A DNA stretch of 34,727 bases from the NCBI GenBank assembly GCA_902461565.1, contig CABPYL010000033.1:1-34727 (forward strand), read 5' to 3'. Source of the stretch: an uncultured Porphyromonadaceae bacterium. GTDB lineage: Bacteria; Bacteroidota; Bacteroidia; Bacteroidales; Muribaculaceae. This document shows, one piece after another, positions 1 through 7,572 of the stretch. Under the pieces are notes generated by a model that was given only the letters and a program-made list of their open reading frames with translations, was not told where the DNA came from and ran no database searches. The first letter of the stretch is position 1, and each line of letters starts with the position of its first letter. A program made the position numbers and the translations under genes.

Positions 1-89
1 GATGCGCGGAGTCCGAGACCGCGATTTCTTCATATTCCGACTTGTCAAACTATACGCCTAAATTTTTAACATTCCATTCGCCCGGATTT

Positions 90-172
90 AACAAATGCAC
101 CGTAATTTCGGCTTGGGCCATAATTATGAAGATTGAGTCATGTTTCAACAAATGTCACGGAATTTCGGATTG
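90..172. repeat. Imperfect 26-bp direct repeat pair
   Basis: Copies at 90-115 and 147-172 both begin AACAAATG and share the core AATTTCGG; 21 of 26 positions match and the copies start 57 bp apart. No function can be assigned. Paired sites of this kind occur as recombinase or regulator binding sites, but nothing else here decides between these. Confidence 0.6.
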
Positions 173-325
173 AATTTATGTGCCAGGCTCGGTCCATCGT
201 ATTGGATTAGTCGCTTTTTAGCTGGCTAACAGCTCCTTATGTCGGATAATCTCGGCCCAGTGTGATAGTTGCAGAAAATGCAACAACCACTCAACATGTT
301 ATTGTAAATGTGAAATCGAGGCCTG

Positions 326-370
326 TGCGCTAAGGCATAACTTTAGCGCAGGAGGACAAAAGGAGGACAA
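326..370 (+). repeat. Hairpin followed by tandem AGGAGGACAA repeat
   Basis: Positions 326-333 (TGCGCTAA) pair perfectly with 343-350 (TTAGCGCA) across a 9-nt loop. Immediately after comes AGGAGGACAA twice (350-359 and 361-370) at an 11-bp period. The repeated purine-rich unit resembles a ribosome-binding site but no gene starts within reach on the + strand. Confidence 0.55.
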
Positions 371-382
371 TTTTGAGAAAAG

Positions 383-423
383 AAATAAGCCAAACTGCTG
401 AATATTAGCAATTTGGCTTATTT
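383..423 (-). terminator. Terminator of tRNA-Lys
   Basis: Twelve-base arms at 383-394 and 412-423 are perfectly complementary, extended after one mismatch by four more pairs (396-399 with 407-410) around a 7-nt loop. Read on the minus strand, the stem begins 3 nt after the encoded CCA and is followed by a T-rich tract. The arms are nearly symmetrical, so it may also stop transcription coming from the left. Confidence 0.8.
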
Positions 424-426
424 TGT

Positions 427-502
427 TGGTGATCCGCCTGGGGCTCGAACCCAGGACCCCAACATTAAAAGTGTTGTGCTCTACCAGCTGAGCTAGCGAA
501 TC
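427..502 (-). tRNA. tRNA-Lys (anticodon TTT)
   Basis: The minus strand folds as a full cloverleaf. The seven-base acceptor arms are 496-502 and 431-437 with one G-T pair; the D-arm, a five-pair anticodon stem with loop CTTTTAA (anticodon TTT), and a T-arm containing GGTTCGAGCC are all present. The discriminator base is A (430) and CCA is encoded at 427-429. The gene has its own -33/-7 promoter and an adjacent intrinsic terminator, so it is a single-gene unit. Confidence 0.95.
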
Positions 503-529
503 TCGTTGGTGCTTTTCTCAAAAGCGATG

Positions 530-561
530 CAAAGTTAGCCCTTATTTTTGATTCATGCAAA
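530..561 (-). promoter_or_regulatory. Promoter of tRNA-Lys
   Basis: On the minus strand TTTG (558-561) is followed after exactly 20 bp by TAACTTTG (530-537), matching the Bacteroidetes -33/-7 consensus. Transcription would begin near 523, about 20 nt before the mature tRNA. Confidence 0.8.
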
Positions 562-688
562 TTTTTGAGCAACTTTTTTATAGGCAATTTTACAAAATCG
601 CATCTGTTTTCTCTATATTTTTTTCGCACAACAACTATAATCTGCTTACAGGCCACAAATTGCATTTTTATACATTTTTTTGAATGAA

Positions 689-720
689 TTTGCTCTTTTC
701 AGACTTTTGATTTAACTTTG
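689..720 (+). promoter_or_regulatory. Promoter of the lipoprotein nitroreductase gene
   Basis: TTTG at 689-692, 20-bp spacer, TAACTTTG at 713-720: the Bacteroidetes primary sigma consensus. It points at the gene starting at 744 and is divergent from the tRNA-Lys promoter. Confidence 0.8.
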
Positions 721-743
721 TTCCAAATTTTAATACCGATTCT

Positions 744-1361
744 ATGAAGAATTCCTTTTTTTGTAATATCACCCGAGGCATGATTTATGCTTCTCTTCTT
801 GGCGTTATCGCCTGTTCAGCCGGTACCGACACTACCGATAATAACACCAACGAGGCTATCGACTGTATTATGACACGATACACGGTACGCAGTTTTGCTG
901 CAAAACCGATATCAGATGATACTGTCGAGGTTATTCTCAAGGCAGGTATGAGCGCTCCCTCGGCGATGAACAAGCAGCCTTGGAAATTCGTGGTCGTGCA
1001 AAACGAGCCACTTGCAAATTTAATGGATTCCATGAATTACAATGCTGGAAAGCGTAACGCTGCGTTGGCAATTGTTGTGTGCGGTGATTCCGCCAAGTTC
1101 ATCGATGGACAGGGCTCGGATTTCTGGGTACAGGATTGCGCTGCCGCCACCGAAAATATTCTCCTTGCCGCACACGCTCTCGGTCTTGGTGCCGGCTGGA
1201 ACGGGTGCTACCCTGCCCTCGACCGCTGCGAAAAAGTAAAAAATTGCCTTAACCTTACAGATAATCTCGTTCCTTTAAGCATTGTTTTGGTAGGATATCC
1301 CGAGGGCGTCGGGGAGATAAAAGACAAATGGAATTCCGACAATATAATAATGATAAAATAG
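744..1361 (+). CDS. Nitroreductase family protein, predicted lipoprotein
   Basis: A 205-residue flavin-dependent nitroreductase-fold protein. The family uses FMN and NAD(P)H to reduce nitro compounds, quinones or enones; the substrate here is unknown. Residues about 42-205 carry the fold: an RYTVRSF start typical of the FMN phosphate site, then APSAMNKQPW and a Gly-rich region near ALGLGAGW. Unusually, the first 24 residues form a hydrophobic signal ending VIAC, a lipobox with Cys24 as the lipidation site, so the enzyme is predicted to be exported and membrane-anchored. A matching promoter lies 24 bp upstream. The neighbouring guaA has its own -7 element. A second, cytoplasmic-type nitroreductase is encoded at 30748. 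The family assignment is firm; the export is inferred from the N-terminus. Confidence 0.88.
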   Translation: MKNSFFCNITRGMIYASLLGVIACSAGTDTTDNNTNEAIDCIMTRYTVRSFAAKPISDDTVEVILKAGMSAPSAMNKQPWKFVVVQNEPLANLMDSMNYNAGKRNAALAIVVCGDSAKFIDGQGSDFWVQDCAAATENILLAAHALGLGAGWNGCYPALDRCEKVKNCLNLTDNLVPLSIVLVGYPEGVGEIKDKWNSDNIIMIK

Positions 1362-1387
1362 GATACGATAAGGTTGCAAAACCGCAA

Positions 1388-1419
1388 TTTTTATATGTTA
1401 TGAATTTTTGCTAAATTTG
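1388..1419 (+). promoter_or_regulatory. Probable guaA promoter
   Basis: TAAATTTG at 1412-1419 fits the -7 TAnnTTTG consensus. At the expected distance the -33 element is only TTTT (1388-1391), so the upstream half is weak. The guaA start codon follows 29 bp later. Confidence 0.6.
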
Positions 1420-1448
1420 CAGAAATTTTCAAACCACATTTTCTACCC

Positions 1449-2987
1449 ATGCAGGAAAAAATCGTAATTCTGGATTTCGGCTCTCAGACAACGCAGCTGA
1501 TAGGGCGTCGAATCCGAGAACTTAACATCTACAGCGAGATTATTCCCTACAACAAATATCCCCGCGGGCACGAAGCTGATGAGAACATTATCGGTGTTAT
1601 TCTTTCCGGTAGCCCTCTGTCGGTTTACGCCGAGGATGCTTTTAAGACCGATTTCAGCGATTTTATTGGCAAGGTACCCGTTTTAGGTATCTGCTATGGA
1701 GCACAGCTGATGGCACAAGAATTCGGCGGAGCCGTAGAGCCTGTATCGACGCGCGAGTATGGTCGGGCAAAGTTGAGCTACATTGATGAAAGCTGCCCTC
1801 TGTTCAAGGATATTGAGCCGGGAGCGCAAGTATGGATGAGTCATGGCGACACTATTACACGTCTGCCCGAAGGCTTCCGTAAAGTTGCATCCACGCCGGA
1901 AGTTAATTTCGCCGCTTATGAAGGTTCTGCTTCACTCGGCCGGATCTGGGGGGTACAGTTCCATCCCGAGGTTTTCCACAGCGAGTGTGGCATGCAACTC
2001 CTTAAGAATTTCGCGGTAGGCATCTGCGGCGCTTCCTGCTCGTGGAGCGCTGAATCGTTCATAGAGTCTACTGTTAAAGAGCTTAGGGAAAAGTTAGGCA
2101 ATGACCGTGTAATTTTAGGTCTGAGCGGCGGCGTAGATTCATCGGTGGCAGCTGTGCTGCTTAACCGCGCAATCGGTTCAAATCTTACATGTATTTTCGT
2201 TGACCACGGCATGCTCCGCAAGAATGAGTTTGCCGATGTTCTGCGCGACTATGAGTGTCTGGGGCTGAATGTACGCGGCGTGGATGCTTCCGACCGTTTC
2301 TTTGCCGATCTTGCCGGCGTTACCGATCCCGAACGTAAGCGCAAGATTATCGGTGCCGATTTTATTGCCGTTTTCGATTCCGAGGCCGCCAAGATTACCG
2401 ACGCCAAGTGGCTTGCACAGGGCACTATCTATCCCGACTGCATTGAATCGCTTTCCATAACAGGAACGACAATCAAAAGCCACCATAATGTAGGAGGTCT
2501 TCCCAAGAACATGAACCTAAAGTTGTGCGAGCCCCTGCGTCTACTTTTTAAAGATGAAGTCCGTGCCGTTGGACGTGCTCTCGGAATGCCCGAACATCTA
2601 ATCACCCGTCATCCTTTCCCCGGTCCCGGTCTTGCCGTGCGAATATTGGGTGAGGTAACGCGCGAAAAAGTCTCAATCCTTCAGGAAGCCGACCATATCT
2701 TTATCCAGGGACTCCGCGATTGGGATCTTTACAACCTCGTATGGCAGGCCGGCGCAATCCTGCTTCCCGTACAGAGTGTGGGCGTTATGGGCGACGAGCG
2801 TACCTACGAACGGGCGATCGCTCTCCGTGCCGTTACTTCGATGGACGCCATGACTGCCGACTGGGCACACCTCCCATACGAATTCCTTGCAAAGGTGAGC
2901 AACGACATAATCAACAAAGTGCGTGGCGTTAACCGCGTATGCTACGATATCTCCTCCAAACCGCCAGCCACAATCGAGTGGGAATAA
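1449..2987 (+). CDS. guaA: GMP synthase (glutamine-hydrolysing)
   Basis: Converts XMP to GMP using ATP and glutamine, the last step of guanine nucleotide synthesis; cytoplasmic. At 512 residues it has the normal length. The N-terminal class I glutamine amidotransferase domain (about 5-190) shows the nucleophile Cys82 in GICYGAQ and the His172/Glu174 pair in FHPE. The ATP pyrophosphatase domain follows with the P-loop SGGVDSS at 226-232. The C-terminal dimerisation domain contains HPFPGPGL and ends KPPATIEWE, the usual GuaA terminus. The ATG at 1449 lies 29 bp after a -7 element. rfbD follows after 22 bp and may be co-transcribed. Nothing unusual is seen in the sequence. Confidence 0.98.
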   Translation: MQEKIVILDFGSQTTQLIGRRIRELNIYSEIIPYNKYPRGHEADENIIGVILSGSPLSVYAEDAFKTDFSDFIGKVPVLGICYGAQLMAQEFGGAVEPVSTREYGRAKLSYIDESCPLFKDIEPGAQVWMSHGDTITRLPEGFRKVASTPEVNFAAYEGSASLGRIWGVQFHPEVFHSECGMQLLKNFAVGICGASCSWSAESFIESTVKELREKLGNDRVILGLSGGVDSSVAAVLLNRAIGSNLTCIFVDHGMLRKNEFADVLRDYECLGLNVRGVDASDRFFADLAGVTDPERKRKIIGADFIAVFDSEAAKITDAKWLAQGTIYPDCIESLSITGTTIKSHHNVGGLPKNMNLKLCEPLRLLFKDEVRAVGRALGMPEHLITRHPFPGPGLAVRILGEVTREKVSILQEADHIFIQGLRDWDLYNLVWQAGAILLPVQSVGVMGDERTYERAIALRAVTSMDAMTADWAHLPYEFLAKVSNDIINKVRGVNRVCYDISSKPPATIEWE

Positions 2988-3009
2988 CGAATTCTAAATT
3001 GCACAGTAG

Positions 3010-3882
3010 ATGAGCAATAGGAATTTAAAAATATTGGTAACCGGTTGCAACGGTCAGCTCGGAAAGGAACTTATGGATGTTCTTGAGCGTGTTGCACCCG
3101 GTTGCACAGTTGGTGTTACCCATTCCGACCTCGATATTACCGACAGCAATGCTGTTGACCTCTACCTGCGAAACGGCGATTTCACACACGTCGTAAATTG
3201 CGCCGCCTACACTGCCGTTGACCGTGCGGAGGACGATAAACTCCTTTGCCACAAAGTGAATGTCGACGGTATTGCCAATATTGCCGGTAATGCCGACGCG
3301 TTAAACCTTAAGATTATACATATCTCCACCGATTATGTTTTCGACGGGACTTCAAGCAGTCCATATAACGAAAGTTGCAAACCTTCCCCTCTGTCGGTGT
3401 ACGGAAGCACCAAGCGCAAGGGCGAGACGGCCCTTATCGCGTTGGCTCCGTCTGCAATAATAATCCGCACAGGCTGGTTGTATTCTCCTCACGGACACAA
3501 CTTTGTAAAAACGATGCTTGAGTTTGCACGCAACGGACGTAAGCTATCGGTGGTTTCCGACCAGATAGGCACGCCGACTTATGCCGCCGACCTCGCGGAG
3601 GCAATTGCGCGCATCCTGCTCAGCAACAGCTGGACGCCCGGAATCTACCACTACTCAAACGAAGGTGTCGCATCGTGGTACGACCTTGCCGTTGCCACGC
3701 TTGAAGCCGCCGGATTAAACGAGGCTGCCGCTGCAGTGCTACCTATCGGCACCGCTGACTACCCTACTCCAGCCGCCCGTCCCCAATTTACAGTATTGGA
3801 CAAATCTAAAATCAAAGACACGTTCGGCATTCACATCCCACACTGGCAGGATGCTTTGCGCCGGTGTGTCGCCCGCCTATAA
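3010..3882 (+). CDS. rfbD: dTDP-4-dehydrorhamnose reductase
   Basis: Reduces dTDP-4-keto-L-rhamnose to dTDP-L-rhamnose with NAD(P)H, the last step in making the sugar donor for surface polysaccharides. The 290-residue protein is an extended SDR. It has a Rossmann nucleotide site TGCNGQLG at residues 11-18, STDYVFDG at 106-113, and the catalytic Tyr131 and Lys135 in YGSTK. The C-terminal half carries the substrate-binding region (GIYHYSNEG). The other dTDP-rhamnose genes (rfbA, B, C) are not in the window. The gene lies 22 bp after guaA and ends 7 bp before the prfC start, so the three may form one unit. Functional certainty is high; RmlD family members otherwise differ only in sugar specificity. 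Confidence 0.93.
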   Translation: MSNRNLKILVTGCNGQLGKELMDVLERVAPGCTVGVTHSDLDITDSNAVDLYLRNGDFTHVVNCAAYTAVDRAEDDKLLCHKVNVDGIANIAGNADALNLKIIHISTDYVFDGTSSSPYNESCKPSPLSVYGSTKRKGETALIALAPSAIIIRTGWLYSPHGHNFVKTMLEFARNGRKLSVVSDQIGTPTYAADLAEAIARILLSNSWTPGIYHYSNEGVASWYDLAVATLEAAGLNEAAAAVLPIGTADYPTPAARPQFTVLDKSKIKDTFGIHIPHWQDALRRCVARL

Positions 3883-3889
3883 TACTCCA

Positions 3890-5470
3890 ATGGCTACTCT
3901 TACCGAAGAAATATCCAAAAGGCGAACCTTCGCCATCATATCACACCCCGATGCCGGTAAAACCACTCTTACCGAGAAACTTCTGCTTTTCGGCGGCGCC
4001 ATACACATCGCCGGAGCCGTAAAATCAAACAAAATAAAGAAAACCGCCACCAGCGACTGGATGGAGATTGAAAAGCAACGCGGCATCTCCGTCGCGACAT
4101 CCGTAATGGGGTTCAACTATGGCGATTACAAGATAAACATTCTTGATACTCCGGGCCACCAGGATTTTGCCGAGGATACCTACCGCACTCTTACAGCCGT
4201 CGACAGCGTCATAATTGTTGTGGATGTCGCAAAAGGTGTTGAGGCTCAGACCCGCAAGCTCATGGAAGTATGCCGTATGAGAAACACTCCTGTCATAATC
4301 TTTGTAAACAAGCTCGACCGCGAGGGTCGCGATCCCTTCGATATTCTTGACGAACTCGAGCAGGAGCTGAAAATAAATGTGCGTCCGCTTTCATGGCCGA
4401 TAAACATAGGCGCCAAATTCAAGGGCGTATATAATATTTACGAAAACGGCCTGGACCTTTTCACTCCCGACAAACAGAAGGCTACCGAGCGTGTTGAAAT
4501 CGACGATGTGAATGATCCACGCATAGACGCGGCCGTTGGCGAGCGCGATGCCGCCCAGCTTCGCGACGATCTCGGACTGATTGAAGGCGTATATCCCGAG
4601 TTCGATGTCGAAAATTATCTCCAGGGCAAACTTGCACCAGTATTCTTCGGCTCTGCGCTTAATACCTTCGGTGTAAAGGAACTGCTCGACTGCTTTGTAA
4701 AAATTGCCCCGTCGCCGCGCCCCATCGACGCTATAGAACGCACAGTGAAGCCCGAAGAAGATGCTTTCAGCGGTTTTGTGTTCAAGATTCATGCGAATAT
4801 GGATCCCAACCACCGCAGTTGCATCGCTTTCGTGAAAATTTGCTCAGGCAAATTCGAACGTAATGCACCCTACAAACATATCCGCCTCGGCAAAACGCTG
4901 CGCTTTGCCGCTCCCACTGCTTTCATGGCTCAGAAAAAAAGCATCGTAGACGAAGCATATCCCGGCGATATCGTAGGTATCCCGGACAATGGCAATTTCA
5001 AAATCGGCGATACACTGACGCAAGGCGAAGACATTCATTTCAAAGGTCTGCCGAGTTTCTCACCGGAAATGTTCATGTATATCGAAAATGCCGACCCTAT
5101 GAAGGCAAAGCAGCTCGACAAAGGCATCCAGCAGCTTATGGACGAAGGTGTTGCACAGCTTTTCACGCATCAGTTCAACGGGCGCAAGATTATCGGCACT
5201 GTCGGCCAGCTCCAATTCGAGGTTATCCAGTACCGTCTGCTCCACGAATATGGCGCCCAGTGCCGATGGGAACCCATGAGTATGTATAAGGCGTGTTGGA
5301 TTGAGAGCGACGACCAGACGGCGCTTGAAGCATTCAAAAAACGCAAGTACCAGTTTATGGCGACCGACCGCGAAGGACGCGATGTTTTTATGGCCGATTC
5401 GCAATTCGTTCTTACAATGGCTCAGAACGACTTTCCCAAGATCCGGTTCCACTTTTCAAGCGAATTCTGA
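3890..5470 (+). CDS. prfC: Peptide chain release factor 3
   Basis: GTPase that removes RF1/RF2 from the ribosome after peptide release. The 526-residue length is normal for RF3. The G motifs are clear: HPDAGKTT at 19-26 (G1), RGISV near 64-68 (switch I side), DTPGH at 86-90 (G3) and NKLD at 140-143 (G4). EF-G-like beta-barrel domains and the RF3-specific C-terminal domain follow. The frame is open back to 3851, inside rfbD, but the start was set at the ATG at 3890 because the protein then begins MATLTEEI, as RF3 proteins do, and the gene does not overlap rfbD (7 bp gap). Transcription ends at the palindrome at 5482. Confidence 0.96.
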   Translation: MATLTEEISKRRTFAIISHPDAGKTTLTEKLLLFGGAIHIAGAVKSNKIKKTATSDWMEIEKQRGISVATSVMGFNYGDYKINILDTPGHQDFAEDTYRTLTAVDSVIIVVDVAKGVEAQTRKLMEVCRMRNTPVIIFVNKLDREGRDPFDILDELEQELKINVRPLSWPINIGAKFKGVYNIYENGLDLFTPDKQKATERVEIDDVNDPRIDAAVGERDAAQLRDDLGLIEGVYPEFDVENYLQGKLAPVFFGSALNTFGVKELLDCFVKIAPSPRPIDAIERTVKPEEDAFSGFVFKIHANMDPNHRSCIAFVKICSGKFERNAPYKHIRLGKTLRFAAPTAFMAQKKSIVDEAYPGDIVGIPDNGNFKIGDTLTQGEDIHFKGLPSFSPEMFMYIENADPMKAKQLDKGIQQLMDEGVAQLFTHQFNGRKIIGTVGQLQFEVIQYRLLHEYGAQCRWEPMSMYKACWIESDDQTALEAFKKRKYQFMATDREGRDVFMADSQFVLTMAQNDFPKIRFHFSSEF

Positions 5471-5481
5471 ACAACCTTTTT

Positions 5482-5530
5482 ACCTTCAATATAAAAGCCG
5501 ACCAAATTGGCCGGCTTTTATATTGAAGGT
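5482..5530. terminator. Bidirectional terminator between prfC and the M13 peptidase gene
   Basis: Arms 5482-5500 and 5512-5530 are perfect 19-base reverse complements. The 11-nt centre can add CCAA/TTGG pairing. Each arm holds an A/T run (ATATAAAAG / CTTTTATAT), so a GC-containing stem followed by T-rich sequence is present in either direction. It sits between convergent genes, 11 bp after the prfC stop and 8 bp from the peptidase stop. Confidence 0.85.
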
Positions 5531-5538
5531 GATATGGA

Positions 5539-7554
5539 TTACCAGATAATAACACGCTCGGCTTCGGGCATGAACATCTTGTCGCCCTCAACAATGTCGA
5601 ATGCTGTGTAGAAAGGCTCGATGTTGCGGAGAGTTGCATTTACGCGGTAACGGCCAAGCGAGTGGGGGTCGCTTTCGGTCCGGGAAAGAATTTCGGCAGG
5701 ACGGATATTGGCGGCCCATACGTTGGCGTATGCAAGGTAGAACCGCTGATCGGGTGTGAAACCGTCGATATCAGGAGCCTCGGCACCGTTAAGCGAATTG
5801 AGATATGCAGTATGGGCTACACGCAGACCGCCCTGGTCGGCGATATTCTCGCCAAGAGTAAGTTTGCCGTTGGCATGAACACCGGGAGCAACTTCGATGC
5901 TGTCAAACTGTGCGGCCAGTTTGCCAGCAAGCGCTTCGAATGCCTCGGCATCAGCTTCAGTCCACCAGTCGTACATGTTGCCGTTTTTGTCGAATTGACG
6001 GCCCTGGTCATCGAAACCGTGAGTCATTTCATGACCGATAACAACACCGATCGCACCATAATTAACAGCGTCATCGGCATTGGGATCGAAGAACGGGGGC
6101 TGTAGAATACCTGCGGGGAAACAGATTTCGTTGGTGGTGGGGTTGTAGTATGCGTTTACAGTCTGGGGCGACATCTGCCAGCGAGCGCGGTCCACCGGCT
6201 TGCCATATTCGCTGTAATTGAAATCACTGTTAAACTTGATTGCATTCTGCACATTCTTCCAATAGCTCTGCTCAGGATCGATTGTCAGCTTGGAATAATC
6301 GCGCCAGGTATCGGGATAGCCGATTTTAACAGTGAAGGCCTCAAGCTTTTCTTTGGCGCGGGCTTTTGTGCTGTCGCTCATCCATGTCAGATTGTCGATA
6401 TGCTGACCAAGTGCATCCTGAAGGTTTCCTACAAGTTTTAGCATCTTTTCCTTGGAACTTGCCGGGAAATACTTCTGAACGTAGAGTTCGCCCAGGGCTT
6501 CGCCAAGCACGCCGTTAGGCACTGCAAGGGCACGTTTCCAACGGGGCTGCTGTTCCTCGACACCGGACATAACCTTGCTGAGCTCAAACTGTGCGTTATA
6601 GAAATCGTCGCTCAGATACGGAGCTGCAGCTCCGAGATAAGATGCGGTGAAATAATCGCGCAGAGCCTGTTCGTCGGCGGTCTTGAGCATTTTGGACACA
6701 GTCGCATAGTACGCGGGCTGCCCAACAATAACTGTATCGGGATTTACACCGTTCAGCTCAAAGTAATGCTTCAGACCGATGTTGGGATACTGCTTGTCCA
6801 ATTCAGCAACACTCGTAGGGTTATACTGTGCCGGGATGTTGCGCAGTTCGGTACGCGTCATCTGATTCTTGGCAAGCTCTGTTTCAATTGCGATGGTGTT
6901 TTCCATCAGACGGTTTGCAGCAGCGTCATCATAACCGGCCAGTTTTGCCAAAGTAGTAAGATATGTGCGATATGCTTCACGGATGCTTTTGGCGCGGTCG
7001 GTATCATCTGTATAATAGTCGCGGTCACCAAGGCCGAGGCCACTCTGCATCCAGTACATGGTATTCATGTCGGAATTCTTGAGATCAGCCTCAACACCTG
7101 TTCCGAAGAACACATCCACTCCAGGCATCGTCGCCGCGATGTCAAGCAATTTTTCGCGGGGTGTGGTGGCAATGAGTTCGAGGTCTTCCTTGAGAGGAGC
7201 TGCTCCGGCATTGTTACGGCCCACGCTGTCCATGCCAAGGTTATAAAGATCGCGTACTTTCTGTGCGTTTGTTCCGGTCTCTATATTTTCAGCCTTTGCA
7301 AGTTCGGCAACAAGTTCGTGTACCTGCTTGCGGTTGTTCTCGCCGAGAACGTCAAATGTGCCGAAACGCGAGAATTCGGCAGGCAGAGGATTTGCTTTCA
7401 TCCATCCGCCGCAGGCATAGTCATAGAAATCAGCCTTGGGCGATACCTCAGTGTCGAGGTTTGCAGTGTCGATGCCCTTGACCTGCTCTTTTTTGCAGCC
7501 GGTAAATGCTGTAAGGGCCACTGCTGTTGCGATTAACATTAGTTCTTTTTTCAT
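5539..7554 (-). CDS. M13 family zinc metallopeptidase, predicted lipoprotein
   Basis: A neprilysin/PepO-type endopeptidase of 671 residues, the normal family length. The first 20 residues form a lipoprotein signal ending FTGC (Cys20), so it should be anchored in the cell envelope and cleave oligopeptides there. The peptidase core is complete: a substrate-binding NAYYNP motif, the zinc site HEMTH at 508-512 with the third ligand Glu569 in GENIADQGG, and an N-terminal M13_N helical domain with AGGWM-like sequence (YACGGWMKANPLP). Bacterial members lack the disulphides of the mammalian enzymes, as here. It is the last gene of the dnaN cluster, 18 bp after the ABC-F gene; nothing suggests a functional link to DNA metabolism. 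Confidence 0.93.
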   Translation of the reverse strand: MKKELMLIATAVALTAFTGCKKEQVKGIDTANLDTEVSPKADFYDYACGGWMKANPLPAEFSRFGTFDVLGENNRKQVHELVAELAKAENIETGTNAQKVRDLYNLGMDSVGRNNAGAAPLKEDLELIATTPREKLLDIAATMPGVDVFFGTGVEADLKNSDMNTMYWMQSGLGLGDRDYYTDDTDRAKSIREAYRTYLTTLAKLAGYDDAAANRLMENTIAIETELAKNQMTRTELRNIPAQYNPTSVAELDKQYPNIGLKHYFELNGVNPDTVIVGQPAYYATVSKMLKTADEQALRDYFTASYLGAAAPYLSDDFYNAQFELSKVMSGVEEQQPRWKRALAVPNGVLGEALGELYVQKYFPASSKEKMLKLVGNLQDALGQHIDNLTWMSDSTKARAKEKLEAFTVKIGYPDTWRDYSKLTIDPEQSYWKNVQNAIKFNSDFNYSEYGKPVDRARWQMSPQTVNAYYNPTTNEICFPAGILQPPFFDPNADDAVNYGAIGVVIGHEMTHGFDDQGRQFDKNGNMYDWWTEADAEAFEALAGKLAAQFDSIEVAPGVHANGKLTLGENIADQGGLRVAHTAYLNSLNGAEAPDIDGFTPDQRFYLAYANVWAANIRPAEILSRTESDPHSLGRYRVNATLRNIEPFYTAFDIVEGDKMFMPEAERVIIW

Positions 7555-7572
7555 ATTATAAATAATGAATGG

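Larger units (their letters stand above)
1..426. other. Gene-poor, repeat-containing left edge
   Basis: No open frame here looks like a gene. A 19-codon frame (2-61, +) runs in from or near the left edge to a TAA and could be the tail of a gene outside the window, but it is too short to identify. The stretch contains an imperfect 26-bp direct repeat (90-115 and 147-172), an 8-bp perfect hairpin (326-350), a tandem 11-mer (350-370) and the terminator of the tRNA gene (383-423). It lies on the 3' side of tRNA-Lys, the side on which tRNA-integrating elements sit, so it may be an element boundary; that is inference, as no integrase or duplicated tRNA end is visible. Confidence 0.5.

Noticed and set aside
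2..61. Short + strand frame at the left edge as a partial gene
   Set aside because: Only 19 codons before the stop and no recognisable motif; cannot be told from chance.
465..665. 66-codon minus-strand frame before the nitroreductase gene
   Set aside because: It runs through the tRNA-Lys gene and its promoter, so it cannot be a gene.
1372..1388. Small hairpin GGTT/AACC after the first nitroreductase gene, considered as a terminator
   Set aside because: Only four base pairs; the following T-run overlaps the guaA -33 region. Too weak to call.
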